The notes: generated by a model from the sequence alone, not told the origin. A stretch of 52,873 nt of DNA from CAZITB01 sp964542055 (GCA_964542055.1 CAZITB010000003.1:1-52873), one strand, 5' to 3'. Shown: positions 31,271-40,608, numbered from the stretch's first letter. Program-made: numbers and translations.

Positions 31271-32413
31271 TTGTTGGAAATCGACCAAAATCTGCTTACT
31301 TGTGAGCCTTTCGAATTCGAATTTGGCAAAGGTGTGACGGTCTTAGCTGTCGGAGCCGAGCTTAAAAGCTCTATCTGCCTGATTCATGACGGTTTGATTT
31401 ACCTTGGAAAGCCGGGCCCGGGCCTGATCGAAGCCGATGCCTATCGTGATTTTGTGTCAAAAATCCAGCTTTTCCTCTCCAGCCTTCCTAAAAACCCAGA
31501 TTTGATAGTTTGCGACTTGCACCCAGGGTATTCGTCCACCAGCTATGCAAAATCGCTTGGCTTGCCGCTGCTTCAGATTCAGCATCATTACGCCCACATA
31601 ATCGCCTGCATGGTAGAAAACGGTTTAAACCCGCCGGTACTGGGAATCGCTGCCGATGGAACCGGCTACGGAACCGATGGAGCAATATGGGGCTGTGAAT
31701 TGCTAAAAGCTGATTTTGCAGGATTTGATCGCCTGGGGCATCTTAAATATTTTAAACTCTTCGGCGGCGATTCAGCTTCTACAGAAACATGGCGGCCAGC
31801 GGCAGGGCTGATGACCGAAACTTTCGGAAAAGACTTTTTACTGAAAGATATCGATAATGAGGTGCTTGGCATCGCCAAAACCAAAATCCTATCCGGTTCT
31901 GGTGTCGTAAATACATCCAGCCTTGGAAGATTATTCGATGGAGTGAGCTTTCTGCTGGGATTATGTGAAAAAAACCAGACCGAAGCCCAGGCCGCAATCG
32001 CCCTTGAAAATGCTGCCAGCCGAGCAAAAAAGAGCCAAAACCTTCGATTTGAGATTATAGAGGCTGGAAACGGCTGTATCGGGTTAGATTTTCGACCATT
32101 AATAAAGAATATAATAGAATTAAGGGATCAGGGAGAAGAAATCGCATCTATTGCCTTGAGTTTTCACGAAACTTTGGCCAAAATGCTTACAGATTCAGTG
32201 AATATTCTGTCCCAAAAAACGAAAATCAGAAATATTACTCTTAGCGGCGGATGTTTTTTGAACAAAATACTCACTAAAGAGATAGAATATAAGGCTGATA
32301 GAACTTTAAATTTGTATAAACACAAACTTACGGCACCCGGAGATGATTGCATCGCCTTTGGACAGGCTTGCATCGGATCTTGGCGAATAATAAATAATCA
32401 ATTGGAAAGTTAG
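31271..32413 (+). CDS. hypF: HypF-like carbamoyltransferase, Kae1-like domain only
   Basis: About 380 residues matching only the C-terminal half of HypF. HypF makes the cyanide ligands of [NiFe] hydrogenase from carbamoyl phosphate. Present here are the Kae1-like metal/ATP domain motifs: LQIQHHYAHIIACM, GIAADGTGYGTDGAIWGCE, TSSLGRLFDGVSFLLG and ITLSGGCFLNKIL. The N-terminal acylphosphatase domain, the two zinc fingers and the YrdC-like domain, about 370 residues in a standard HypF, are wholly missing, and no coding trace of them was seen upstream. The start is set at TTG 31271, 7 nt behind GGAGAG; an earlier in-frame TTG (31256) lies ahead of that site. First gene of hypFCDEAB. Confidence 0.88.
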   Translation: MLEIDQNLLTCEPFEFEFGKGVTVLAVGAELKSSICLIHDGLIYLGKPGPGLIEADAYRDFVSKIQLFLSSLPKNPDLIVCDLHPGYSSTSYAKSLGLPLLQIQHHYAHIIACMVENGLNPPVLGIAADGTGYGTDGAIWGCELLKADFAGFDRLGHLKYFKLFGGDSASTETWRPAAGLMTETFGKDFLLKDIDNEVLGIAKTKILSGSGVVNTSSLGRLFDGVSFLLGLCEKNQTEAQAAIALENAASRAKKSQNLRFEIIEAGNGCIGLDFRPLIKNIIELRDQGEEIASIALSFHETLAKMLTDSVNILSQKTKIRNITLSGGCFLNKILTKEIEYKADRTLNLYKHKLTAPGDDCIAFGQACIGSWRIINNQLES

Positions 32414-32417
32414 CAAT

Positions 32418-32672
32418 ATGTGTTTAGCCGTTCCAGGAAAAATCCTGAAAATTACAAAACAAGATAACGATATTGAAAAACTCGCAGTGGTGGATTTTCA
32501 CGGCAGCGAGGTTGAAGTTTCGCTAGCCATGGTTCCCGAAGCCATCCAGGGCGATTTCATACTTGTTCATGCGGGCTATGCCCTGCAGATTCTCGACCAG
32601 GCCGAAGCCGAACAAACATGGGATTATCTCCGTCAGGCAGGGATAGAATTGGGCGAAACAGATAATGGATAA
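32418..32672 (+). CDS. hypC: Hydrogenase maturation chaperone HypC
   Basis: An 84-residue HypC/HybG protein. The essential N-terminal MCLAVPGKI, whose Cys2 binds the Fe(CN)2CO unit after Met removal, is present, as is the GDFILVHAGYALQILD beta-barrel segment. HypC works with HypD to assemble the iron centre and carries it to the hydrogenase large subunit. It starts 4 nt after hypF and overlaps hypD by 8 nt. Confidence 0.96.
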   Translation: MCLAVPGKILKITKQDNDIEKLAVVDFHGSEVEVSLAMVPEAIQGDFILVHAGYALQILDQAEAEQTWDYLRQAGIELGETDNG

Positions 32673-33744
32673 TTTAGAAATAAAAAGAAGAATTGAAACA
32701 ATAGAATCACTTTGCAGCCAATACGCAAAACAGATAAATATAATGGAAGTTTGCGGCACACATACTGTGTCATTAATGCGAAGCGGTATAAAATCAATGC
32801 TTCCCGAAAAGCTGAATTTGATCAGCGGACCCGGCTGTCCGGTCTGTGTAACTTCCCAAGGATATATTGATACAGCTTGCGAACTGTCTCTTGGTGAAAA
32901 TGTGATCATCTGCACCTATGGCGATATGGTTCGTGTGCCCGGTGATGTCGGAAGTCTTGAAGATTGCCGTGGCAAAGGGGCCAGTGTAAAAATCGTTTAT
33001 TCAGCCCGCGACGCTTTGAATATTGCAAACCAGAATCCCGACAAAGATATTGTATTTTTGGCGGTCGGCTTTGAAACAACAACGCCCCCAACCGCATTGG
33101 CTATCAAGGAAGCTCACAACCGGCAAATAGAAAATTTTTATGTTCTCACAGCTCATAAACTTGTTACACCGGCAATGGAACTGTTGCTAAAAAGCCCGGA
33201 TGTGAAAATCGATGGTTTTATGTGCCCCGGACATGTCAGCATAATCATAGGAGCCGACGCATATAAGCCTATCGTTGAAAATTATTCCAAACCCTGTGTC
33301 GTTACAGGATTCGAGCCTGAGCAGATGCTTTCAGGCATTTTAGAAATAATAAGGCAAATCGTTGAAAATGATATCAAAGTTGGAAACACTTACGGCGTTG
33401 CAGTAAAACCAGGCGGCAATAAGATAGCTCAATCTGTAATTGATGAGGTATTTGAAATTAGCGACCAGACCTGGCGAGCCATGGGAACAATACCAGCTAG
33501 CGGCTTGGAACTCAAAGGCGAATATAAAAAGTATGATGCACGCCAAAAGTTTGGTGTAGAAATAGGTCAGGACCGCAAAATTCCGGGCTGCCGATGCGGC
33601 GAGGTTATCCAGGGCAAGTTAAATCCGGCCCAGTGCGCCTTGTTCGGCAAAAAATGTACACCATATTCCCCGGTTGGCCCCTGCATGGTTTCTAGCGAAG
33701 GAACCTGCGCAGCATGGTTTAAATACGGCAATGTAAAAATTTAA
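32665..33744 (+). CDS. hypD: Hydrogenase maturation protein HypD
   Basis: A 359-residue Fe-S protein forming the scaffold for Fe(CN)2CO assembly with HypC. Key motifs are all visible: MEVCGTHTVSLMRSG, SGPGCPVCVT, FLAVGFETTTP, FMCPGHVSIIIG, and the C-terminal [4Fe-4S] ligand region (GCRCGEVIQG, CALFGKKCTP, PCMVSSEGTCAAW). Length is typical. The start overlaps hypC by 8 nt; hypE follows after 12 nt. Confidence 0.97.
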   Translation: MDNLEIKRRIETIESLCSQYAKQINIMEVCGTHTVSLMRSGIKSMLPEKLNLISGPGCPVCVTSQGYIDTACELSLGENVIICTYGDMVRVPGDVGSLEDCRGKGASVKIVYSARDALNIANQNPDKDIVFLAVGFETTTPPTALAIKEAHNRQIENFYVLTAHKLVTPAMELLLKSPDVKIDGFMCPGHVSIIIGADAYKPIVENYSKPCVVTGFEPEQMLSGILEIIRQIVENDIKVGNTYGVAVKPGGNKIAQSVIDEVFEISDQTWRAMGTIPASGLELKGEYKKYDARQKFGVEIGQDRKIPGCRCGEVIQGKLNPAQCALFGKKCTPYSPVGPCMVSSEGTCAAWFKYGNVKI

Positions 33745-33756
33745 AAAGGATTAGTT

Positions 33757-34767
33757 TTGAACAGCGAACGGATTATTATGGCTCATGGCGGCGGGGGGGT
33801 AAAAATGCATGAGCTGATAACAAAACATATACTGGCCAAACTCGGCAACAACAATCTGAACAAATTGGATGACAGCGCAACAATTGATGTTGATAAAGGC
33901 AGAATCTGTTTTACAACCGATGGTTTTGTCGTTCAGCCGTTGGAATTTCCCGGTGGAGACATCGGCAAATTGGCTGTTTGCGGAACTGTAAATGATTTAG
34001 CTGTTATGGGTGCCAGACCGATTGCGTTATCCCTTTCCTTGATAATCGAAGAAGGGCTTGAAATTTCTGTTCTGGATAGAATCACTGATTCAATTGCTCA
34101 GACAGCCAAAAAAGCCAACGTGGAAATTGTCACTGGCGACACTAAAGTTATCGAACGAACCCGCGGCGACGGTCTTATGATCACAACATCGGGCATTGGT
34201 ATTTTAGATAACAATATCCAATTGGGATTAGGGAAAATTGAGCAAGATGATGTTATCATTTTCTCCGGTAACATTGCCGAACATGGTTTAGCTATAATGA
34301 GTGCAAGAGAAGGTTTGGCTTTTAAAACCACCATCGAAAGTGATGCCGCGCCTTTGAATCTGCTGACCAATGATATTCTGGCAAGCGGCTGTAATGTGAA
34401 ATTTATGCGTGATCCAACCCGTTCAGGCCTTGCCGGCGTACTGGCTGATATTACCGAATCAACAGGATTAACGGTAGAAATAAAGGAATCCGCAATACCT
34501 TTGACACCGGCATGCAGGCACACTGCCGAGTTGCTGGGGCTCGATCCCATGACAATTGCCAATGAGGGTAAATGCGTGATCGCAACCTCTGCCCAAGATG
34601 CAGAGAAAGTATTAGCTATTTGTAAAAATAATGAACTAGGCAAAAATGCAGCTATAATAGGAAAAGTAATTGATAAAAAACCGGCCTTGATTGAGTTGAA
34701 AACAAGGGCAGGGGGCAAAAGACTTATACAACGCCCCTACGGTGAAGAACTTCCGAGGATTTGCTGA
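33757..34767 (+). CDS. hypE: Hydrogenase maturation protein HypE
   Basis: A 336-residue PurM-like enzyme that dehydrates the thiocarboxamide on its own C-terminal cysteine to thiocyanate, the cyanide donor. MAHGGGGVKMHELI near the start, DDSATID, FTTDGFVVQP, GGDIGKLAVCGTVNDLAVMGA, and the invariant C-terminus PRIC with the acceptor Cys as last residue are all seen. It begins with TTG 33757, which has AAAGGA 6 nt upstream; no nearby ATG has a comparable site. Its stop overlaps the hypA start by one base. Confidence 0.96.
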   Translation: MNSERIIMAHGGGGVKMHELITKHILAKLGNNNLNKLDDSATIDVDKGRICFTTDGFVVQPLEFPGGDIGKLAVCGTVNDLAVMGARPIALSLSLIIEEGLEISVLDRITDSIAQTAKKANVEIVTGDTKVIERTRGDGLMITTSGIGILDNNIQLGLGKIEQDDVIIFSGNIAEHGLAIMSAREGLAFKTTIESDAAPLNLLTNDILASGCNVKFMRDPTRSGLAGVLADITESTGLTVEIKESAIPLTPACRHTAELLGLDPMTIANEGKCVIATSAQDAEKVLAICKNNELGKNAAIIGKVIDKKPALIELKTRAGGKRLIQRPYGEELPRIC

Positions 34768-35123
34768 TGCATGAATTTTCTATCGCAACTTCATTAATAG
34801 AGCAGGTTGAAGATATAGCAAAGCAAAATAATGCTTCAAAAGTCAATATCGTCGAACTTGAGGTTGGCTCGATCAGACAGGTAGTTCCTGATATAATGCA
34901 AACTGCATGGCAGTCAGCCACAATCGACACTCTTGCCCTAAACAGCAAGTTGATCATTAATGAAATCCAGGCAAAAGCAAAGTGCCGAAAATGCGGTTTT
35001 GAATTTGAGCCGCAGCTGGACAGTTATTTGTGCCCGAAGTGCAGTATAGCAGATGTGGAAATTTTGCAGGGCGATGAAATAATTTTAAAGTCTGTTGATC
35101 TTGAAACTAACACACAGGAGTAA
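34767..35123 (+). CDS. hypA: Hydrogenase nickel incorporation protein HypA
   Basis: A 118-residue nickel chaperone. The N-terminal MHE needed for Ni binding directly follows the start, and a zinc site of two CxxC pairs is seen (KCRKCGFEF and LCPKC). ATG 34767 is chosen because the family begins with MHE; it overlaps the hypE stop (TGATG). HypA acts with HypB to deliver Ni to HoxH. Confidence 0.96.
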   Translation: MHEFSIATSLIEQVEDIAKQNNASKVNIVELEVGSIRQVVPDIMQTAWQSATIDTLALNSKLIINEIQAKAKCRKCGFEFEPQLDSYLCPKCSIADVEILQGDEIILKSVDLETNTQE

Positions 35124-35125
35124 AT

Positions 35126-35803
35126 ATGAAAGTAAAAGTTGTAAAACATGTTTTGGCAGCAAACGATGAAATTGCCGCAGCAAACCGCCAGCGGTTAAAA
35201 CAAGCAGGAATCCTTGGATTGAACCTTATAAGTTCTCCAGGCAGTGGAAAAACAACTCTGCTTGAAAAAACTTTACCCGCTTTAGAGCCTGAAAAGTCAG
35301 CAGTTATCGTTGGGGACCTGCAAACCGACAGAGATGCCCAGAGGGTATCTTCGGCAGCGGTAGAATCGATTCAGATCAATACAGGTCTAAGCTGCCATTT
35401 ATATGCAAACCAGGTATCAAGCGCACTAGACGATATACCTCTGGAAAAAACAGATTATATGTTCATAGAAAACGTAGGCAATATGGTTTGTCCCGGCGAA
35501 TTCGACCTTGGCGAAAATCTGAAAGTAATTCTATATTCGCTGCCCGAGGGCGACGATAAAGTAGCTAAATACCCCACCATTTTTCGTGTTGCTGATTTGG
35601 TCCTTTTAACCAAGTGCGATCTTAAAGGCCTGGTTGATTTTGATTTCGACAGGGTAAAAGAAGAGGTGTCAAAATTGAACGCCCAGGTCCAGCTGCTTGA
35701 ACTGTCATCTAAGACCGGCGAAGGTTATGATAAATGGATAGACTGGCTGCGAAAACAAAAACAGTATCACGTTGGCAGGCAGGCGAGGTTTGTGAAAGAA
35801 TAA
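35126..35803 (+). CDS. hypB: Hydrogenase nickel incorporation GTPase HypB
   Basis: A 225-residue G3E-family GTPase. Walker A is LISSPGSGKTTLLEK; AVIVGDLQTDRDAQR and FIENVGNMVCPGEFDLGE give switch and metal-site motifs, and LTKCDL is the guanine-specificity element. The His-rich nickel store and the N-terminal CxxCGC site present in some HypBs are absent, so this is the short form. AGGAG precedes ATG 35126, 2 nt after hypA. It ends the maturation operon; hoxF starts about 200 nt later. Confidence 0.95.
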   Translation: MKVKVVKHVLAANDEIAAANRQRLKQAGILGLNLISSPGSGKTTLLEKTLPALEPEKSAVIVGDLQTDRDAQRVSSAAVESIQINTGLSCHLYANQVSSALDDIPLEKTDYMFIENVGNMVCPGEFDLGENLKVILYSLPEGDDKVAKYPTIFRVADLVLLTKCDLKGLVDFDFDRVKEEVSKLNAQVQLLELSSKTGEGYDKWIDWLRKQKQYHVGRQARFVKE

Positions 35804-35927
35804 ACGAATAAAAAAAAATTTTTGATTATACAGACCTCCAGCGATGATGTAAATAAAATTGTTCAACTTTTTTAATATTTTTGCCCGATATTCAAAAAAA
35901 AGACTTTTAATAGATTACTTAAATTCT

Positions 35928-35933
35928 TATAAT
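35928..35933 (+). promoter_or_regulatory. Possible -10 box of the hox operon
   Basis: A consensus TATAAT at 35928-35933 in the 202-nt gap between hypB and hoxF. The corresponding -35 (TTTTAA, 35905-35910) is poor, so an activator may be needed, or hox may be read from the hyp promoter. Confidence 0.4.
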
Positions 35934-36005
35934 CCGAAAGCAATAACTAATCGTAGTAGAAGTTTTTGGGGTAGAACTTAGAACTTAATTCTTTAAGAGG
36001 TAGTT

Positions 36006-37823
36006 ATGAATCAAAATCTTGATACGTTTGTTGCAAAAGTTTGCAAAGAAAACAAAAGTGATCCTTCCCTGATGATGAACATCTGTATCGCAGTTCAAAG
36101 AGAGTTTGGCTGCGTCTCTGACGAAGCTATCGAACTTATCGCTAAAGAGCTAAATACCCATCGTGTAGAAGTCGAATCTGTAGTAAGTTTCTATGCATTC
36201 CTTTCAAAAGAGAAAAAGGGCAAGTTCGTTATCAGGCTTTGCAACGATATCATAGATAAACTTCAGGGCTCAGAAAAAGTAGCTCGTTCGTTCGAAAATG
36301 AGCTCGGCATAAAATTCGGCCAGACCACTGATGATGGAATGTTCACTCTTGAATATACCCCATGTATTGGATTGTGTGACCAGGCACCAGCCGCTCTGGT
36401 TAATGATGTACCTGTAACCTATCTCTCCTCGGACAAAGCCGTTGAAGTGATTAAAACTCTTAAAAAAACCGGTGATGCTGTAAAACTAGTTCACAGAGTT
36501 GGAGACGGCAATAATGCTAACCCGCTTGTACATTCAATGGTTCACAACGGCATTCGCAAAAAAGGACTCGTTGTTTTCGATGATGACAGACCCGGTTCAG
36601 GCCTTAAAAAAGCTCTTTCTATGAGTCCTGCCGAAGTTATAAGAGAAATCAAGAATTCACGTCTTCGCGGACGCGGCGGAGCAGGGTTCCCCACAGGTAT
36701 GAAATGGGAATTTACTCGTGCAGCCGAAGGCGACGAAAAATACGTCCTTTGCAATGCAGATGAAGGTGAGCCGGGTACGTTCAAAGACAGGGCGATCCTG
36801 ACTGAACATGCAGGGCTGATGATTGAGGGAATGACAATAGCAGGATATGCAATTGGTGCTAAAAAGGGAGTTGTTTATCTCAGGGGAGAATACGCTTATC
36901 TTACGAACTTCCTGGAAGATGTTCTGGATGAAAAACGGGCTAAAGGGCTGCTCGGCAAAGATATAATGGGCAAAAAAGGATTCGATTTTGATGTCCGAAT
37001 GCAACTTGGTGCTGGAGCATATATTTGCGGTGAGGAAACATCGCTTATCAGCTCATGTGAAGGCCTTCGCGGCGATCCAAAAAACAGACCCCCGTTCCCA
37101 GCTCAAAAAGGCTATTTAGGCAAACCTACAACAGTCAATAATGTCGAAACATTCTGCTGTGTGACCCGTATTATGGATAAAGGGTCAACCTGGTTTGCTG
37201 AAGTCGGCTCTGCCGGAAGCCCAAGCAATAAACTTTTGAGCGTTAGCGGCGATTGTCAGTCTCCAGGTGTTTATGAATATCCTTTCGGCATAAAGGTTAG
37301 TGAATTGCTCAAAGACGTTGGAGCAACAGATGCTAAGGCTGTACAAATCGGCGGACCAAGCGGACAGCTGATCGGACCCTCGGATTACGACAGGATTATA
37401 TGCTATGACGATTTGGCGACAGGCGGTTCAATAATGATATTTGGACCGGATAGAGACTTGCTAGAAGTTGTCGATTATTTCATGGAATTCTTCATTGAAG
37501 AAAGTTGCGGCTATTGTACTCCTTGTCGTGTCGGAAACGTTCTTCTAAAAGAAAAACTGGATGATATTCGCAACGGAAAAGGTGAACCTGAAGATATCGA
37601 CTACCTGGTTAATCTGGGTGAAAGTATAGAAAAAGCGAGCAGATGCGGATTGGGTCAAACTTCTCCAAACCCGATCCTTAGTTCGATAAAGAATTTCAGG
37701 TCCGAATACGACAAGTTAATAAAAGAAAAAGCAACTGACGGCACTCAACCAGATTTCGATATTTATCAAGCTATCGAAACAGCTTCTTCGATTGCCGGCA
37801 GAAAATCAGAAATTTATAAATAG
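36006..37823 (+). CDS. hoxF: HoxF: NAD-linked diaphorase large subunit with fused NuoE-like domain
   Basis: A 605-residue flavoprotein of the bidirectional NAD-reducing [NiFe] hydrogenase. Residues 1-155 are NuoE-like (thioredoxin fold); of its four expected [2Fe-2S] ligands only C79, C120 and C124 are in place. Residues 165-590 are NuoF-like: NAD/FMN site RGRGGAGFPTG at 221-231, NADEGEPGTFKDR, GAGAYICGEETSL, and [4Fe-4S] ligands C501, C504, C507 (ESCGYCTPCRVG) and C547. FMN here exchanges electrons between NADH and the Fe-S chain to HoxY. No separate hoxE is present, its role being in this fusion. AGAGG precedes ATG 36006. hoxU follows after 18 nt. Confidence 0.92.
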   Translation: MNQNLDTFVAKVCKENKSDPSLMMNICIAVQREFGCVSDEAIELIAKELNTHRVEVESVVSFYAFLSKEKKGKFVIRLCNDIIDKLQGSEKVARSFENELGIKFGQTTDDGMFTLEYTPCIGLCDQAPAALVNDVPVTYLSSDKAVEVIKTLKKTGDAVKLVHRVGDGNNANPLVHSMVHNGIRKKGLVVFDDDRPGSGLKKALSMSPAEVIREIKNSRLRGRGGAGFPTGMKWEFTRAAEGDEKYVLCNADEGEPGTFKDRAILTEHAGLMIEGMTIAGYAIGAKKGVVYLRGEYAYLTNFLEDVLDEKRAKGLLGKDIMGKKGFDFDVRMQLGAGAYICGEETSLISSCEGLRGDPKNRPPFPAQKGYLGKPTTVNNVETFCCVTRIMDKGSTWFAEVGSAGSPSNKLLSVSGDCQSPGVYEYPFGIKVSELLKDVGATDAKAVQIGGPSGQLIGPSDYDRIICYDDLATGGSIMIFGPDRDLLEVVDYFMEFFIEESCGYCTPCRVGNVLLKEKLDDIRNGKGEPEDIDYLVNLGESIEKASRCGLGQTSPNPILSSIKNFRSEYDKLIKEKATDGTQPDFDIYQAIETASSIAGRKSEIYK

Positions 37824-37841
37824 AATTGGATTGGTATAGAA

Positions 37842-38546
37842 ATGAGCGATACTTTTAAATTCACAATTGATGGAGTTGAAGTAGAGGCAAAACCAGGCCA
37901 GACAATTATGCAGGCAGCAGATGATGCGGGTGTTTATATCCCGCGGCTTTGTGCTTTCGATGGTTTGGAGCCTCACGGCAGTTGTCGTGTATGCACCGTT
38001 AAAATGAACGGCAGATTTCAAGCAGCTTGTACTCAGCCCGCCCATGCTGGTGCGGTCGTAGAAAATGACACCGATGAAGTTCTCGAATTGAGGAAATCTA
38101 TCGTAGAAATGCTCTTCGTAGAAGGCAATCACTATTGCATGTTCTGTGAAAAGAGCGGTAACTGCGAATTGCAGGCGTTGGCTTACAGGCTGGGAATTCC
38201 TGCACCAAGATATCCTTATATGTATCCCCAGCGTACTGTTGACGCGTCCCATCCGGATATCATAATTGACCGAAACAGATGCATACTTTGCGGAAGATGT
38301 GTTAGAGCTTCCAAGGATCTCGACGGTAAAGATGTGTTCGGATTTGTTGGCCGCGGTAATGATAAAAAAGTGGCCGTTGATTCACAAGCTCGCCTGGTCG
38401 ATACCGACATTGATGTTACCGACAAAGCAGTAGAAAGCTGCCCGGTAGGGTCGATTATGAAGAAACACGTTGGTTTTACTGTCCCGATCGGCCAGAGAAA
38501 ATATGATAAAAAACCAATAGGTTCTGATATAGAAGAAAAAAAATAA
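37842..38546 (+). CDS. hoxU: HoxU: diaphorase small subunit
   Basis: A 234-residue Fe-S protein homologous to the N-terminal part of NuoG. A [2Fe-2S] plant-type domain (PRLCAFDGLEPHGSCRVCTV) is followed by the His-Cys3 cluster stretch (HYCMFCEKSGNCELQ) and a [4Fe-4S] pattern (RNRCILCGRCVRA, and a later ESCPVGSI). It conducts electrons between HoxF and HoxY. Ribosome binding site weak; the proximity to hoxF suggests coupling. Confidence 0.94.
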   Translation: MSDTFKFTIDGVEVEAKPGQTIMQAADDAGVYIPRLCAFDGLEPHGSCRVCTVKMNGRFQAACTQPAHAGAVVENDTDEVLELRKSIVEMLFVEGNHYCMFCEKSGNCELQALAYRLGIPAPRYPYMYPQRTVDASHPDIIIDRNRCILCGRCVRASKDLDGKDVFGFVGRGNDKKVAVDSQARLVDTDIDVTDKAVESCPVGSIMKKHVGFTVPIGQRKYDKKPIGSDIEEKK

Positions 38547-38605
38547 ATAATGGAGCAGGGCGACGATCTCCCTGCGATTTACGTTATAAGTATTAAGGGT
38601 TAAAA

Positions 38606-39157
38606 ATGGCTAATCAAAAACCAAAAGTAGCAACAGCATCATTGGCAGGCTGTTTCGGCTGTCACATGTCGATTCTTGACATCGATGACCGCATCCTGAA
38701 ATTGATTGAATTGGTTGATTTTGACAAATCGCCAGTCGATGATATCAAAAAGTTTACCGGCAGATGCGCCATAGGACTCATTGAAGGCGGTTGCTGTAAT
38801 GAAGAAAACGTTCACAATCTCCAGGACTTTCGCAAAAACTGCGACATACTAATATCCCTGGGTGATTGTGCTACAATGGGCGGTATCCCGGCCATGAGAA
38901 ACAACATTCCACTGCAGGAATGCCTTGACGAAGCTTACCTCAACGGCCCGACAGTTCACAATCCTGAAAACAAGATACCAAGCGATCCTGAACTGCCGTT
39001 GCTTTTGGACAAGGTTTATCCATGCCATGAAGTAGTAAAGATCGATTACCATATTCCGGGCTGTCCGCCCTCAGCGGACACAATCTGGCAGACGCTTGTT
39101 GCTCTGCTAAACGGTACAGACGCAGATTTGCCCTATGAATTAATTAAATACGATTAA
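38606..39157 (+). CDS. hoxY: HoxY: [NiFe] hydrogenase small subunit
   Basis: A 183-residue small subunit of the group 3 type, without a Tat signal, holding one proximal [4Fe-4S] cluster. The ligands are seen in SLAGCFGCHMS (C16, C19), GDCATMGG and IPGCPPSAD. It bridges HoxH and the diaphorase. AAGGG lies 5-6 nt before ATG 38606. Confidence 0.95.
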   Translation: MANQKPKVATASLAGCFGCHMSILDIDDRILKLIELVDFDKSPVDDIKKFTGRCAIGLIEGGCCNEENVHNLQDFRKNCDILISLGDCATMGGIPAMRNNIPLQECLDEAYLNGPTVHNPENKIPSDPELPLLLDKVYPCHEVVKIDYHIPGCPPSADTIWQTLVALLNGTDADLPYELIKYD

Positions 39158-39174
39158 TCGTATTGGAGTTAAAT

Positions 39175-40608
39175 ATGACTGAACAATATAAAAGAGTAGT
39201 TATTGAACCGGTTACAAGAGTCGAAGGACACGGCAAAGTTTCGATCCTCCTCGACAAAGAAAACAAGGTCAAACAAGCCCGCCTTCACATTGTGGAATTC
39301 AGAGGCTTCGAAAGATTTGTCCAGGGCAGGCCTTACTGGGAAGTTCCCGTCCTTGTACAAAGGCTTTGCGGAATATGCCCGGTAAGTCACCACCTGGCAG
39401 CAGCCAAAGCAATGGATAGGATAGTCGGCGGTGAAAACCTCACTCCCACAGCCGAAAAGATGAGAAGGCTTATGCATTACGGACAGACTTTTCAGTCTCA
39501 CGTTCTGCACTTTTTCCATCTTGTCTCGCCCGACCTGCTGTTCGGTTTCGATTCCGACCCTCTAATGAGAAACGTAATTGGTGTAGCAAAGAAATTCCCG
39601 GAACTTGCTGTACAAGGCGTTATGATGCGTAAGTACGGCCAGGAAATCATCAAGGCCACAGCCGGTAAAAAGATACATGGAACCGGTGCTATTCCCGGCG
39701 GAGTTAACAAAAACCTATCGATCGAAGAACGCGACACGTTCCTGAAAGAGATAGACCAGATGGTCGAATGGGCTCGCGGTTCATTAAAGATAGCCAAAGA
39801 TTATACAGTTGAACATCTCGAAAAACTCGCACCTTTTGGCTCGTTCGATTCCAGCCACATGAGCATCGTCCGCGAAGACGGTTCAATGGACCTTTACAAT
39901 GGTAACTTGCGTTTGATCGATTCTGAGGGTAACAAGATTTTCGACCAGGTAGATAATCAGGATTATAAAGATCACATCGTTGAACAGGTCAAAAACTGGT
40001 CTTATATGAAGTTCCCGTTTGTCAAAGAACTGGGACCGGAAAAAGGCTGGTACCGTGTAGGGCCGCTGGCTCGCGTTAACTGCTGCGATTTCATCGATAC
40101 CCCCGAAGCCGAAGCCGCACGCAAGGAGTTCATGGCAGTTACAGATAATAAGCCTAATAATATAACCATGGCTTATCATTGGGCAAGGATGATTGAAAAT
40201 CTCCATGCGATCGAAAAAATAAAAGAGCTTCTCAACGATTCTGATCTACAGGGAACTGATCTCGTAGTCAAGGGCGAGCGTCGCAATAATGCGGTAGGAA
40301 TTATCGAAGCACCTCGCGGCACTCTCATCCACGAATACGAAGTTGATGATAATGACCAGGTTACAATGGCAAACCTTATTGTTTCTACAACTCACAACAA
40401 TGTACCTATGAATCGTGCGGTAGAAAAGGTTGCCAATGATCATCTCAGCGGTGTAGAAATTACCGAAGGGCTGCTTAATCATGTTGAAGTTGCTATTCGT
40501 GCCTATGATCCTTGCCTTTCTTGTGCGACCCACGCATTAGGTAAAATGCCGCTGGTTGTTGAACTGTTCGACGATTCCGGTAAGTTGCTTGACAGAAAGA
40601 ACAGGTAA
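39175..40608 (+). CDS. hoxH: HoxH: [NiFe] hydrogenase large subunit
   Basis: The 477-residue catalytic subunit. The two nickel-binding CxxC motifs are C65-C68 (RLCGICPVSHH) and C447-C450 (DPCLSCATH). The maturation protease should cut after H453, releasing the last 24 residues. RVEGHGKV near the start and the overall set match group 3d bidirectional enzymes. GGAG 8 nt ahead supports ATG 39175 rather than the longer in-frame opening at 39163. The stop overlaps hoxW (TAATG). Cytoplasmic; it oxidises H2 or reduces protons with NAD(H). Confidence 0.96.
   Translation: MTEQYKRVVIEPVTRVEGHGKVSILLDKENKVKQARLHIVEFRGFERFVQGRPYWEVPVLVQRLCGICPVSHHLAAAKAMDRIVGGENLTPTAEKMRRLMHYGQTFQSHVLHFFHLVSPDLLFGFDSDPLMRNVIGVAKKFPELAVQGVMMRKYGQEIIKATAGKKIHGTGAIPGGVNKNLSIEERDTFLKEIDQMVEWARGSLKIAKDYTVEHLEKLAPFGSFDSSHMSIVREDGSMDLYNGNLRLIDSEGNKIFDQVDNQDYKDHIVEQVKNWSYMKFPFVKELGPEKGWYRVGPLARVNCCDFIDTPEAEAARKEFMAVTDNKPNNITMAYHWARMIENLHAIEKIKELLNDSDLQGTDLVVKGERRNNAVGIIEAPRGTLIHEYEVDDNDQVTMANLIVSTTHNNVPMNRAVEKVANDHLSGVEITEGLLNHVEVAIRAYDPCLSCATHALGKMPLVVELFDDSGKLLDRKNR

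Noticed and set aside
36006..38546. HoxF/HoxU as parts of respiratory complex I or of an [FeFe] hydrogenase
   Set aside because: They are followed directly by NiFe subunits HoxY and HoxH and by HoxW, and preceded by the hyp genes; no other nuo genes and no H-cluster motif are present.
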